A DNA stretch of 64,000 nt from Pseudomonas tritici (GTDB lineage Bacteria > Pseudomonadota > Gammaproteobacteria > Pseudomonadales > Pseudomonadaceae): the NCBI RefSeq assembly GCF_014268275.3, contig NZ_CP077084.1, positions 868,001 through 932,000 on the forward strand, given 5' to 3'. Below the pieces are notes generated by a model. That model was not told where the DNA came from. It was given only the letters and a program-made list of their open reading frames with translations, and did no database searches. Below are positions 28,701 through 36,923 of this stretch, piece after piece. Numbering within the stretch: position 1 is the stretch's first letter; each line of letters begins with the position of its first letter. Made by a program: the position numbers and the translations under genes.

Positions 28701-29742
28701 CGACCTGTCCGACAACGTGAGTTTGTCCCTCGACAGCCTTGAGCGCCTGCGCGACTACTTGGTGGCTGGTCGGCGCGATCGCGCGCTGGGGCTTACGCGT
28801 AGCGATATCGAGCAACTGCTGCACGATCTGGACAGCGATACCGAAGACGCCAATGGCAACAGTGGCGTAGAGGAAGACGAAGATATCGTCGAGGCCCAGG
28901 GTGAGTCGCCACAACGCGCCGCATGGCTGGAAAATATCGACCCCGACGCCGTACAGGGCCACATCGAGCTGTGGGAGCAGTTGCACGCCGAGCCAGATAA
29001 CCAGGCCTTCTTCCACCTGCTTGCGCGGTTGCAGGACACCCTGGAGTTTCGCGTGGCCCGCGCCGACCTGACGCGACGGGTGTGGGACGTGGTAAGCGCC
29101 GCCGCCGGCAACAGCCAGTTGCGGGAGATCCTGTTCGCCATGGCCAACACCCACGGCACCTGTATCGACGGGCGCATCCTCACGTTCAGCGGCATTGAGG
29201 TCAAGGTGTATGAATACAATGCGTTGCTCGGCCTGGACCCCGAACGTCTGGACTTGAAGGGCCAGGCGCTGTTGAACCTGTCGCGCCAGCTGTTTCGCCT
29301 GGGCAAGGTCGAGGCGTTGGCGACTACCGAGGGCTCTGTGGATATGGCAGAGAGGCGCCTGGAGTACCGCATAGGCCTGACTGACGGCTGGCCGGATGGC
29401 CTGGTGTTGCCCGCTCAACCCCGCCACATGTCGTATGGGCGGCCAATTGCTGGCGAGCTGCTCAATGAAGCCCGGGCCGAAATACTGCGCCTGGAGGGCA
29501 CCGATGCGTTCTACGAGGACCTGATCAGCCGCGACTACTGGGTGCAGTACCTGACGGAGCGATACCCCGATGAGTTCAACACCCTGAGCCAGATCACCAC
29601 GCGCCGGCGCAGCAGCCTTGAGGCCGCTCACGAGCAGATCGACGAAGCCTACGGCGAGGCTGCCAACGCGCTTGAAATCGAGCTGTCCACCCAGCGCAAT
29701 CAGAAACTGATCGAGCTGTCCCGCCGCGAGACCGGCGCCTGA
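22783..29742 (+). CDS. Giant toxin-like protein: DUF6543 region, LRR cassettes, NEL E3 ubiquitin ligase domain
   Basis: 2319 residues. The N-terminal ~560 residues match the dermonecrotic-toxin-like DUF6543 region of Pseudomonas proteins, with hydrophobic helices at about 467-500 (VLNAVSMFVPVLGEVMMVVM) and 525-545 that may insert in membranes. After a middle region come three LRR blocks (about 1166-1326, 1483-1623, 1806-1993), each preceded by a helical linker ending in a WR motif (e.g. LRTCWRNG). An acidic linker (about 2005-2035) leads to a NEL domain (about 2040-2319) with the catalytic CxD motif CIDG (Cys2127). NEL ligases such as IpaH and SspH ubiquitinate host proteins. No signal peptide and no secretion genes nearby; the target is unknown. 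It is paralogous to the next gene. Confidence 0.85.
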   Translation: MPNPQPPASASIHGPFLEQSIPDWLINATPERRATLKEARTIAPDWYTRATPAQRLALNNRVLASFNAQTALDKAVASLQSVDQFAEPLLRKALQDQFNLQLDVNTTYLHLQKPVELGVFAVEVDRFDVLKLPLLQAALHNFEEAEAKPGAFHRQSGFLRETQTPGTFDPITTALTVPQFIHLCRTLDIGALYQAYLERFLKPQDDQALRQAFIAAQKAALSVAADQALLQQDIRPADYRMIQDVINGERHPRLGGKPVWFRDLGMMKKRLTGCVVFVMSEQYRYSDELILYIPNDPLHPLKRYTFEGMRAAFKQHFTARDNAAEANGNPTGYQRFFSQFVDYADRPYFFSQFTENAPAASLGEALQPYAPLANQGLKGINPFILLVAPRELPPAPPRPKVANLDPYIDARALSRKGHGIWAENIDLWTYLFEQYRDKLINDARSHAVPTADVDARVRSEKFSALLNIGLLVLNAVSMFVPVLGEVMMVVMAGQLLHETFTGVIEWSEGDRRAAKAHLIDVAENLAVLALMVAGGKALAKLTAAKAEPVIENLHPVSLPDGQVRLGKADLRGYESPVLLEGSPNAQGQYFKGGKTYIRQGDKAYEQRYDATVQRWRIAHPSDASAYQPLLSHNGQGAWRHSLERPLAWDRLTLLRRMGHSTQGFTDAQLLKAADISGVTDNQLRRMHMDNRSPAPELTDAMRLIEADQGVDQVIEQIRTGQSTNGRYLFTLPLITELPRWPLGRVLEVFDSRALTGRSIKYGSERWFAGIEAKAPIRISRADVLSGELPTRILAALNETEITALLGGEPARVVAERPTEFRKQIADFARTRQAAIFESLYNGHAASHPDIAKLQRLCPGLSEPAARNVIELADAEQLARLHSTGRMPLPLLEQGRWYARQGRLGHAYAGLHLENMAAGDSTRLALHALQRLPGWSDQLRLEVREGSISGALLDGIGSETAPQRKYLVKHGPVYQAFNARGESLNSLPRHGDNFYASIMHALPDEARQALGMPQVSQSADLRRAIIDYALGHRGEMAARLDRHAATRQRIKAPTRISVSQVGYLASGRGSGVDPSLVSRVQDLYPQLTEQQANGFILEQRLAGQSDAQIYGLLQARTREWQSLEASLDQWVGPQPQGLQSSSFGSRAVADSIKDSWRNAPLAGEDPRYAQLRIIHFSSLPPLPRLSADFSHVRDLQLVTSSADDLLALFPNLEKLHMAGSSDQLDSVFEHVRNLRQLRSLSISVPLTPPILSRLGTLTHIEELSLVSARFDGPALPSPPLDVSAFNHLRRLEIIDPWMKQWPTGVLDLPALERLNLRQTAIDALPGGIYDGHERLFAGLSLDWSRFPREVFKPAYEFVSSRAEHLMDLEEMVSDYCRGELKRLTEMGPQSPDILFTRFAEQWPGAETRFAAIEALSAQCREINGLLEAWVGDSMTLEGGGYARSTLASTLRTCWRNGVYRQYGSSTGEPSLDRLYGHMSDSSVLDLPYMQLDTLPHLPAAGFSHVRTLRMRNLRVPADQVQVFIRAFPSVQMLDLSGSALTQLPFETRDLPALEHLNLRNNPLHSLDVRGLERLQSLSLRGTTLTAWPTGVEHLSQLTWLDLRSSQLTRVPASALAQERVLLNANLTDTPLTPEAHTALKTAMHRVEQARGLPEGTLQRFAENQVPDHFPPAESGGAIARHLLPLLPAEIQGASLEQRLHRLCPALDEDGAAQWLAKLREDGVGDAQLHQRVDAWNRDFEDLTRRLNGWMYLRETRGIDWTRGGNWILSAQSRGMAARRIMACWRDGILACWRDGILAWSREADSVLTLNGLQLGDLPPLPVSLAHVGTLDLSGVRVTELGSNGFLSAFPQLHVLELSGNGLQLLPEPVGAMSQLERLELGSNSLADPEPLYRTLANLTQLQWLDLSYNNLETFSVDNLHTLHTLDLRNNRLVQWPDGVLTAPNLRSLNLSDNEISLIPDHALNGQHDTLLDGVDLSDNVSLSLDSLERLRDYLVAGRRDRALGLTRSDIEQLLHDLDSDTEDANGNSGVEEDEDIVEAQGESPQRAAWLENIDPDAVQGHIELWEQLHAEPDNQAFFHLLARLQDTLEFRVARADLTRRVWDVVSAAAGNSQLREILFAMANTHGTCIDGRILTFSGIEVKVYEYNALLGLDPERLDLKGQALLNLSRQLFRLGKVEALATTEGSVDMAERRLEYRIGLTDGWPDGLVLPAQPRHMSYGRPIAGELLNEARAEILRLEGTDAFYEDLISRDYWVQYLTERYPDEFNTLSQITTRRRSSLEAAHEQIDEAYGEAANALEIELSTQRNQKLIELSRRETGA
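28123..28170 (+). repeat. Perfect 24-bp tandem duplication inside the NEL gene
   Basis: Two exact 24-bp copies (28123-28146, 28147-28170) encode ACWRDGIL twice in frame, so the WR helix before the third LRR block is doubled. Confidence 0.95.
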
Positions 29743-29812
29743 TAGCTATCTACCGCTGAACCTGCCTGCGGGCGTGGTGTGCTGTGACTCTTACATTAAC
29801 TGGAGAGACACC

Positions 29813-32800
29813 ATGCCCGCAGGCACCCCCCCGGCCGCCCAGACCGAGCCGCTCACGGCTGAATATGCGCTGATCAAACAGAACACGCCGCAGTGGTTGA
29901 TCAAGGCCGCCGCACCCACTCGCGAGGCGTTCAAGAGCGCCTCCACCCAGCCCCTGGAGTGGCTCGTAAGCCTTCCGGACGACCAGCGCCAGCAGCTCAA
30001 GCGCTACAACGAGGCCAGCGCCGACTCGCAAAATGCCTTGGACCAGGCCATGGCGCCGTTGCAGACGGTCGAGGCGTTCGCCAAACCCATACTGGCCGAA
30101 CGGCTCAAGAAAACGTTCAACATCGAACTGGATCTGGACACCACCTGGCTGCACCTGCGCAAACCGATTGCCCTGGGCGCGCTGGAAATCAAGATCGGTG
30201 AATATTCCGTGCTCAAGCTCACCCTGCTGCAGGCCGCCTTGCACAACTTTGAAGAGCGCGAGTGCGTGGAGGGTGCCTTTGACAGGTCATCGGGCTTACG
30301 CGTCGGCGATGCGGACAACAGCGCAGCAGTCACCTCCTCGATGTCTGTAGAACGCTTGCTGCGGTTCTGTCGCGCCGTCGACATTGGCGACCTGTACCAG
30401 CGCCATCTCAAGGCATTCTTCGACAGCAACGAAGCGACGCTGCGGCCATTGGTGATCCGCGCCGAAAAAGATGCGCTGCAGGCGGCGGCCTACCTGGCCC
30501 TGCTGCAGCAGGACATTGGCCCTGGCGATTATGCTGTGATCGAAGCAGTGCTCGCCGGCCACCGCGATGTGCAGCAAGGCGGTAAGCCGGTGTGGTTCAG
30601 CGACCTGAGCATCATGGGCCTGCGCCTGAGCGGCTGCACCGTGTTCGTGCCGGTGGACAAGTACCAGTATTCCTCTGAAGTACTGGTCTACCTGCCCCAT
30701 GATCCCGTGCACCCGCTGAAAAAATACCCCAACTCCCATGCCCTGGAAGGCGAGTTGACGCGCCAGTTGATGGCCGCCGACAGCAAGGGGCCTGGCCGCT
30801 ACCCGCGCTATTTCGCGCAGTTCCTGGCCTATGCCGACCAGCCGGTATTTTACAGTCGCTTGACCCAGGAGGGCAGCACCACCAAGGCTCAGATCCTGTC
30901 GACTGTCGGTTCGGCCATCAACCAATACGTGCTGCCCTTTGTGTCGGCCACCGTGTCGATCCTGCTCGCGCCCAAAGAGCTGCCGCCCAAGTCGCCGGCC
31001 CCCCGGGAGCCGATCAAGGACCCGAATTTCTACATCCGGGTGATTTCAAAGCGCGGCCTGTGGGAAGAAAACGTCGCACTGTGGGAGCACAACGCCGACC
31101 GGCTGCGTGACAAGCTGATCGCCGATGCCCGCCAGCACGCGGTACCCACCGCGGATGTGGATGCGCGTGCGCGGGCCCGCAAGATCGCCGCGCTTGAGCA
31201 GGCGGGTCTGTTCGGGCTGAACCTGGTGTCGATGTTCGTGCCGGTGTTGGGCGAGGTGATGCTCGGGGTGATGGCCGGGCAACTGCTATATGAGACCTTT
31301 GACGGCGCAATCGAATGGAGCGAAGGCGATCGCGAAGCCGCGGTCGGGCATATCACTGACGTCGCGGAAAATCTTGCGCAGATGGCGCTGATGGCCGGCG
31401 GTGGCGCAGTGCTCGGGCGTGTACTGCGCCCGCCGCCGGTGATCGAAAACCTCAAGCCGGTGACCTTGCCGTCCGGTGAGCAGAAACTGTGGAAAAACGA
31501 CCTGACACCCTACAAGGCCAACGTCGAGCTGCCCCCCGACGCGCGATCCGATGAACTGGGCCTGTATCACCATGAAGGCCAGGCGCTGCTGCCGCTGGAA
31601 GGCGAGCATTATGCGGTGCAGCACGACCCGCATAATGGCGAGTACCGTATCCAGCATCCCACGCGGCCGGACGCCTATGCGCCGGGGCTTGAGCACAACC
31701 AAGAGGGCGCCTGGCACCACGAAGGTGAAGCACCGTTGACCTGGGATGACGCGACCGTACGGCGTCGCCTTGGCTATTCGAGCGATGCCGTGCAGTTGGC
31801 GCAAGTCAGCAGCGGGATTGATACCGACGTGTTGCGCGCCGCCCACGTGGACCATGAGTCCGTCCCGTTATTGCTTGCCGATAGCCTGCAGCGTATTGCC
31901 ATCCACCGCGAAATGACGGGCTTTATCGAGCAACTCGCCAGTGCCGAGCCTGCGGTGTACGCCAAGGCCGATGTGGCTTTGCAGATGCACCTGATGCAGC
32001 GCCGTGGCCTGCTTTCCGGTGCGCCGAAGCTGCGCGTGATGGACCGCGCCGGCAAGGTGCTATGGGACGACCCGACGGCCAGCACCCTCAAACGCCATGT
32101 GGTGGTGCTCAGCCCGACGCATCTGGCGCGTGGCGAGGCCCTCGATCAGTTGCTATTCAGCCTGGAAGGTTACCCTGACGTCTTAAAGGAAATGCCCGGT
32201 TCGTCCGCCGACGCCCTGGCATCCCGCGCCGGCAAACTACGCAGCTATCTCGCGCAAAGCGCCGAAACTATCAAGGCCGCGCTGGTCGAGGAACGCTATA
32301 CGGCTCGCACCCGTAGCGCCGACCCCGATGTGCAGCGCCTGCTTGCCGAGCATCGCAGCCTGCCGTCGGCCATCGCCTCGCGGGTACTGGAGCGCTTGAG
32401 CCCTGAAGAACGCCAGTTGTTTCGCGACAGCGAACGCTTGCCCGAGCCATTGGCCGAACAGGTACGCTGGTACGAACAAGAAACCCGCGCCGCGCGCGCC
32501 TATGAGGGGGTGCTGCTGGGTACCCCCAGCGATCTTGACAGCCAGCGCCTGGCCCTGCGCACCCTTGAAACCCTGCCCGGCTGGCGCCGGGGTACGCGCG
32601 TGGAACTGCGCTACCACTCGGCCCAAGGCAAGGTGCTGGATGCCATCGGCTCCCCGGACCATGGCGCAGCGCGCAGCCTGGTGCTTGATGAACACGGGGA
32701 TTTCTACACGGCGGCCTGGCAATTGTTGTCGGCCAGCGAACGGCAAAACCTGGGAATCGCCGACAGCGCCCAGCTCAAGGCTGCGATCCAGCGAAAGCCA

Positions 32801-35800
32801 TTGCCACGGGCGGCATTACGCACGGTGCTGCTGGATAATCCGATCCGCAAACCGGCCTATGATCCGTCGTTGCGCCTGTTGGGTGGCGGGCGCGGTCTGC
32901 AGCAACTGGTGACCTCGACCACCAACGTGTTTCGCACCCCCGAGGCGCGGGTACGGCGCCTGTATCCGACCTTCGGCGACGCCGATGTAGGGGCCTTCAT
33001 CCAGAACCTGGGGCCTGATGTACGTGGCAGCCTGTCGCGCCTGGAAAGCGAATATGCCAGCCTTGAGCACGACCTCAAAAGCTGGGTGCGTACCCACGCC
33101 CCGCAAATGACGGCCACGGCCTTTGATCGACGGGGAGGGTATGTGGGCAACCTGGCGAACCAGATCAAGCGCTGCTGGCGCCGGGAAACCGGACGCAGCC
33201 TGCACATCAGCGGCAGTGAAGGCCTGCCGCTGCCGGCCTTGAGCGCCGATTTCAGCCATGTCGACGAACTCGAACTGACCCGTATCGCCTGGGCACCCTC
33301 AGGGCAGCGGTTCCTGGCCAATTTCCCCCGGCTCAAGCATCTGCGTATGGCCGAGGCCAGCCTCAACGAACTGCCTGAGTCGATCACGGCCATGGGTGAC
33401 CTGACCCACTTATGGTTGCGATCCAATAACGTGTGCCTGACCGTTGAAAGTGCGCAGAGACTGGCTGGCATGCGTGCGTTGGAAACCCTCGACCTATCCG
33501 GCAACCCGCTGGGCATCACGCCGGATGTCAGCGGCATGCCGCATTTGAAAAACCTCGACCTGAGCCATACCAGCATCACCCAGTGGCCCCGGGGCCTGCG
33601 CGATCAGGCGGCCTTGCAACGCCTGGACCTGAGCCACAATTGGTTGAGGAACATACCACCCGAGCACTTGAACCCGCCCGCTGAGGACCTCGAGCGCATT
33701 GCCCGCATCAACGGCGTGACCGTGATGCTCGGCAATCCGTTTTCCCTCGAGACGGCTGCCGAACTCGACCAGTATTGGCGCCGCCTCAAGCGACGTGAAC
33801 CGGCACTGCCTGACAGCGGCATCGACGATGCATTTGCCATCGAGACGCCGCAGATCGCCCAGGTGCGGCGCATGTACCCCCACTACAGCATTGCCCAGGC
33901 CCGGGACTATATCTGGGCCTTGGGGGAAGACGCCGCGCAGCAGTTGCAACAACGCGAAGTCGAGTTCATCGGCTTGAACCAGCAACTCAACGGTTGGGCG
34001 TTTTCCGGCACCAATGAAAATGCCCGCGCGCCCAATACCTATGTGCGGGCCTATCAACGCCGGCTCAACGCCGATGTACAGATCGATCGTTTCGAAGCCA
34101 AGAGTCGTATCCTCAACTGCTGGCGGCGGGCAACCGCGCAGAAACTGGCGAGTGACGGCACCCCCATCGGCCTGGAGCTCGACCTCAGCGGCTTGAACCT
34201 GCCGGCCCTGCCGGAGCTGGAAGCCGATTTCGGTCATGTGGGGTCGCTGAAGCTGAACAACATGAACCTGACCGTTTCTCCTGAGCAGTTCCTGTCGCGC
34301 TTTCGCGGCGTGCGCTGGTTGGACCTGTCCAACAACCGCCTTCGCGAACTGCCGCCGGCCTTGGGCGAGATGCATGGGTTGACGCGGTTGTTCCTGCAGA
34401 AAAACCTGATCCGCCTGACCCCTGAGAGCGCGCAGATCCTGGCGCAGCGCACCACGCTGCGTGCGTTATGGATGGACAACAATCCACTGGGCCTGACCCC
34501 GGATTTCAGCTTGATAACCGATATGCGCTCCCTGAGTCTGGACGCTACCGGCATTGACACCTGGCCCACCGGCCTGGGGGCGCAACCGGCGCTGGATAAG
34601 ATCAACCTGCGCAGTAATAGGCTCACCAACATTCCCGACTCGGTGATCGCGCCACCGGACGATCAGTTGGCGCAATCGGCACGCCTCAACAACATCACCA
34701 ATGTCACCGATAACTCCTTCACTGCCGAGACGTTGGCGCGCGTGAACACCTATAGCGAGCGCCTGCACGAGGCCGGGATCACGCAAGGTAGTGACATCAA
34801 CTTATTGGTGATGACTGCCAGGACCTCGGGCGCAAGTTTCCGTATGGCGCCGACCGTGGATGCACGGATCCAGCGTTGGACCCGTGGGCTGTCCGCCGAG
34901 CAAATCGCGGCGCGCCAGCAGCAGTGGCTGGCGTTGCGCGAGCAAGAAGGTTCGGATGGATTTTTCCAGATGCTCGACGACCTGATCAGGCCCGAGGGTG
35001 ACGGCGATGAGCTGCAACAGCGGGTGTGGGAGGTGATCGATACCATCACCGAGAACACGGCTGAATCCCATGCACTGCGCCAGGAGATGTTCGACTGGGC
35101 CGGGCGCGCTGCGTGTTGTGATCGTGCGGCCTTGTCGTTCAGCAACCTGGAAATCAGGGCCATGGTGTATCGGGCACGCGCCTTGGCGACCGATGAAACC
35201 CAGGGGGCGGCGCTGATCAAGTTGTCCAGGGGCCTGTTGCGCCTGGACGAAGTGGAAAAAACCGCCCTGGCCGATATCGAGGCACGCAAGGCGCGCATCA
35301 ACAACGCAAAGGGCTTGTCCGCCAGCCAGAAGCAACGCCAGATCGACCTGCTCGAAGAGGTGGAAATTCGACTGGCCTATCGCATGGGGCTCAAGGGGCC
35401 GGAGGCGCCCGGCGCCAAGCAACTGGACCTGCCTGGCCAGCCGCACATCGCACGGTTTACCAACATGGTCGGGGTCAGCCAGGCGACGCTAGATGCCACC
35501 TACGACCGGATCATCCAGCTCAACGAGTCGCCGCAGGAATTCCAGGCCTTGATGTCGCGGGAGTTCTGGCAGGACTACGTGACCCACAAATACCGTACGC
35601 AATTCGGTGCCCAGAGCCTGCCATACCAGGAACGTTTAGCGCAGCTGCGTGACAGGGTCGATGCGGGCACGCTGTCCGAGGGCAACTACGAGGCCCGGGC
35701 CAAGGACATGCAGGCGCAACTGGCGATCGAGGAAGCGAGCTTGATGGAGCGCCTGAGTCGCCAGGAAATCGCCGAATACCTGATGCCCCATGGCGAGATT

Positions 35801-36823
35801 CAAACCTTGGCCGAACCCTCGCTGGTGTTGCGGCTTTCCGAGGCCGAGAAGATCGAGTACGAGGGCAAGCCTTACTTCATCGCCAGTCTGCCTGATGCCG
35901 GTGATGGGCTGCACTATGTGTTGCGCGTCCAGGACCCGAAGAATCCGTTTGTATTGGTCAGCGCCGGTATCGTCGCCAAGCCGGACATAGCCGGTGCCTG
36001 GAAGCGCAGGGGCTTGTCGGGGGGAATGAAAGCGGACGTTCCCGACGACGAGTTCGAATTGGCTTCGGAATCAATGCAGGTCAAACCCTACACCCGTGCC
36101 GAGTTGGATTTCATGCGGCATGAAACCCACTTCATCAACCTGGACAACCGCCTGGGCACGTATAACCGTGCCAATAACGGCAAGTACCCTTTAAGGGATT
36201 ACCAGGGCCGGCCGATTCGCATTCGAGGCTTGGAGAGTCGGGTTACAACCGCTGAGGGCCATCGCTATAGCTCGGCGCAAATCAAACCCTACATCCAATT
36301 CGAAGGCTATGAGCGCGTCGCGGCGCTGTATGACGAAAAGCTGCAATTGCGCACCTTTACCGCCGAGGATGTGAAGGTGCCCGGTGAACGGGGGTTGATC
36401 GGCCAGTCCATGGTGGTGGCGAATCGGCGAATTGCAAAAGGTGAAATCCTCGGGGTTTACGGGGGGACGATTCTCCCTCGTGGGCTCGTTGCGGACGCAA
36501 GCAGCACCTTTGGCATGGTCGTTGGCCACACCAAGGCACCGGAAGTCGAGCCGATCACGCTGGTGGGTGACAACATTATTTCCAGGATGAACACCCACTT
36601 TGAATACGACGCCGACGGCAAACCCATACGCCAGGCAGAAGGGGGATATAACGTCGAAGTGGTGCCTTTCCGGGCCGAAGCGGTGTATGCAACCAGCCGC
36701 TCCGGTGCCCGCGAGGCGTTTTCGTTGAATGCCGCGTTTGCGACCGAAGACATTCCGGCGGGCGTCGAACTGCGCTGGGATTATCAGTACACCGACGGCA
36801 TGATAAAAAACCAATTCTCCTGA
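29813..36823 (+). CDS. Giant toxin-like protein: DUF6543 region, LRR cassettes, NEL domain and C-terminal SET-like domain
   Basis: 2336 residues from the ATG at 29813 (GGAGAG upstream), 70 bp after its paralogue. The N-terminus aligns with that protein (ALDQAMAPLQTVEAF, LKLTLLQAALHNFEE), including hydrophobic helices at about 465-497 and 519-540. Two linker-plus-LRR cassettes follow (LRRs about 1142-1310 and 1468-1646), with QIKRCWRRET and ILNCWRRAT before them. The NEL domain (about 1680-1982) has the CxD motif CCDR (Cys1768, Asp1770). Unlike its partner it continues about 350 residues; the last ~140 look like a SET methyltransferase fold: ANRRIAKGEILGVYGG, SRMNTH, and ATEDIPAGVELRWDYQY. Catalysis by that part is inferred. 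Confidence 0.83.
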   Translation: MPAGTPPAAQTEPLTAEYALIKQNTPQWLIKAAAPTREAFKSASTQPLEWLVSLPDDQRQQLKRYNEASADSQNALDQAMAPLQTVEAFAKPILAERLKKTFNIELDLDTTWLHLRKPIALGALEIKIGEYSVLKLTLLQAALHNFEERECVEGAFDRSSGLRVGDADNSAAVTSSMSVERLLRFCRAVDIGDLYQRHLKAFFDSNEATLRPLVIRAEKDALQAAAYLALLQQDIGPGDYAVIEAVLAGHRDVQQGGKPVWFSDLSIMGLRLSGCTVFVPVDKYQYSSEVLVYLPHDPVHPLKKYPNSHALEGELTRQLMAADSKGPGRYPRYFAQFLAYADQPVFYSRLTQEGSTTKAQILSTVGSAINQYVLPFVSATVSILLAPKELPPKSPAPREPIKDPNFYIRVISKRGLWEENVALWEHNADRLRDKLIADARQHAVPTADVDARARARKIAALEQAGLFGLNLVSMFVPVLGEVMLGVMAGQLLYETFDGAIEWSEGDREAAVGHITDVAENLAQMALMAGGGAVLGRVLRPPPVIENLKPVTLPSGEQKLWKNDLTPYKANVELPPDARSDELGLYHHEGQALLPLEGEHYAVQHDPHNGEYRIQHPTRPDAYAPGLEHNQEGAWHHEGEAPLTWDDATVRRRLGYSSDAVQLAQVSSGIDTDVLRAAHVDHESVPLLLADSLQRIAIHREMTGFIEQLASAEPAVYAKADVALQMHLMQRRGLLSGAPKLRVMDRAGKVLWDDPTASTLKRHVVVLSPTHLARGEALDQLLFSLEGYPDVLKEMPGSSADALASRAGKLRSYLAQSAETIKAALVEERYTARTRSADPDVQRLLAEHRSLPSAIASRVLERLSPEERQLFRDSERLPEPLAEQVRWYEQETRAARAYEGVLLGTPSDLDSQRLALRTLETLPGWRRGTRVELRYHSAQGKVLDAIGSPDHGAARSLVLDEHGDFYTAAWQLLSASERQNLGIADSAQLKAAIQRKPLPRAALRTVLLDNPIRKPAYDPSLRLLGGGRGLQQLVTSTTNVFRTPEARVRRLYPTFGDADVGAFIQNLGPDVRGSLSRLESEYASLEHDLKSWVRTHAPQMTATAFDRRGGYVGNLANQIKRCWRRETGRSLHISGSEGLPLPALSADFSHVDELELTRIAWAPSGQRFLANFPRLKHLRMAEASLNELPESITAMGDLTHLWLRSNNVCLTVESAQRLAGMRALETLDLSGNPLGITPDVSGMPHLKNLDLSHTSITQWPRGLRDQAALQRLDLSHNWLRNIPPEHLNPPAEDLERIARINGVTVMLGNPFSLETAAELDQYWRRLKRREPALPDSGIDDAFAIETPQIAQVRRMYPHYSIAQARDYIWALGEDAAQQLQQREVEFIGLNQQLNGWAFSGTNENARAPNTYVRAYQRRLNADVQIDRFEAKSRILNCWRRATAQKLASDGTPIGLELDLSGLNLPALPELEADFGHVGSLKLNNMNLTVSPEQFLSRFRGVRWLDLSNNRLRELPPALGEMHGLTRLFLQKNLIRLTPESAQILAQRTTLRALWMDNNPLGLTPDFSLITDMRSLSLDATGIDTWPTGLGAQPALDKINLRSNRLTNIPDSVIAPPDDQLAQSARLNNITNVTDNSFTAETLARVNTYSERLHEAGITQGSDINLLVMTARTSGASFRMAPTVDARIQRWTRGLSAEQIAARQQQWLALREQEGSDGFFQMLDDLIRPEGDGDELQQRVWEVIDTITENTAESHALRQEMFDWAGRAACCDRAALSFSNLEIRAMVYRARALATDETQGAALIKLSRGLLRLDEVEKTALADIEARKARINNAKGLSASQKQRQIDLLEEVEIRLAYRMGLKGPEAPGAKQLDLPGQPHIARFTNMVGVSQATLDATYDRIIQLNESPQEFQALMSREFWQDYVTHKYRTQFGAQSLPYQERLAQLRDRVDAGTLSEGNYEARAKDMQAQLAIEEASLMERLSRQEIAEYLMPHGEIQTLAEPSLVLRLSEAEKIEYEGKPYFIASLPDAGDGLHYVLRVQDPKNPFVLVSAGIVAKPDIAGAWKRRGLSGGMKADVPDDEFELASESMQVKPYTRAELDFMRHETHFINLDNRLGTYNRANNGKYPLRDYQGRPIRIRGLESRVTTAEGHRYSSAQIKPYIQFEGYERVAALYDEKLQLRTFTAEDVKVPGERGLIGQSMVVANRRIAKGEILGVYGGTILPRGLVADASSTFGMVVGHTKAPEVEPITLVGDNIISRMNTHFEYDADGKPIRQAEGGYNVEVVPFRAEAVYATSRSGAREAFSLNAAFATEDIPAGVELRWDYQYTDGMIKNQFS

Positions 36824-36923
36824 GCAGATGATGGGCAACGGTGAGTGTCACTCGCACATGTACGCCCTCGGCGAGGGGCGCATCAACACCCTGTGCTCCG
36901 TTATCCACCCGCTCATGGGGGGC

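Noticed and set aside
28246..29631. 461-codon open frame antisense to the first NEL gene
   Set aside because: Shadow of the LRR/NEL coding sequence; no start signal and no domain.
22783..36823. One pseudogene pair or assembly duplication
   Set aside because: Both giant genes are fully open, clearly diverged in sequence and differ in cassette number and C-terminus, so they are true paralogues.
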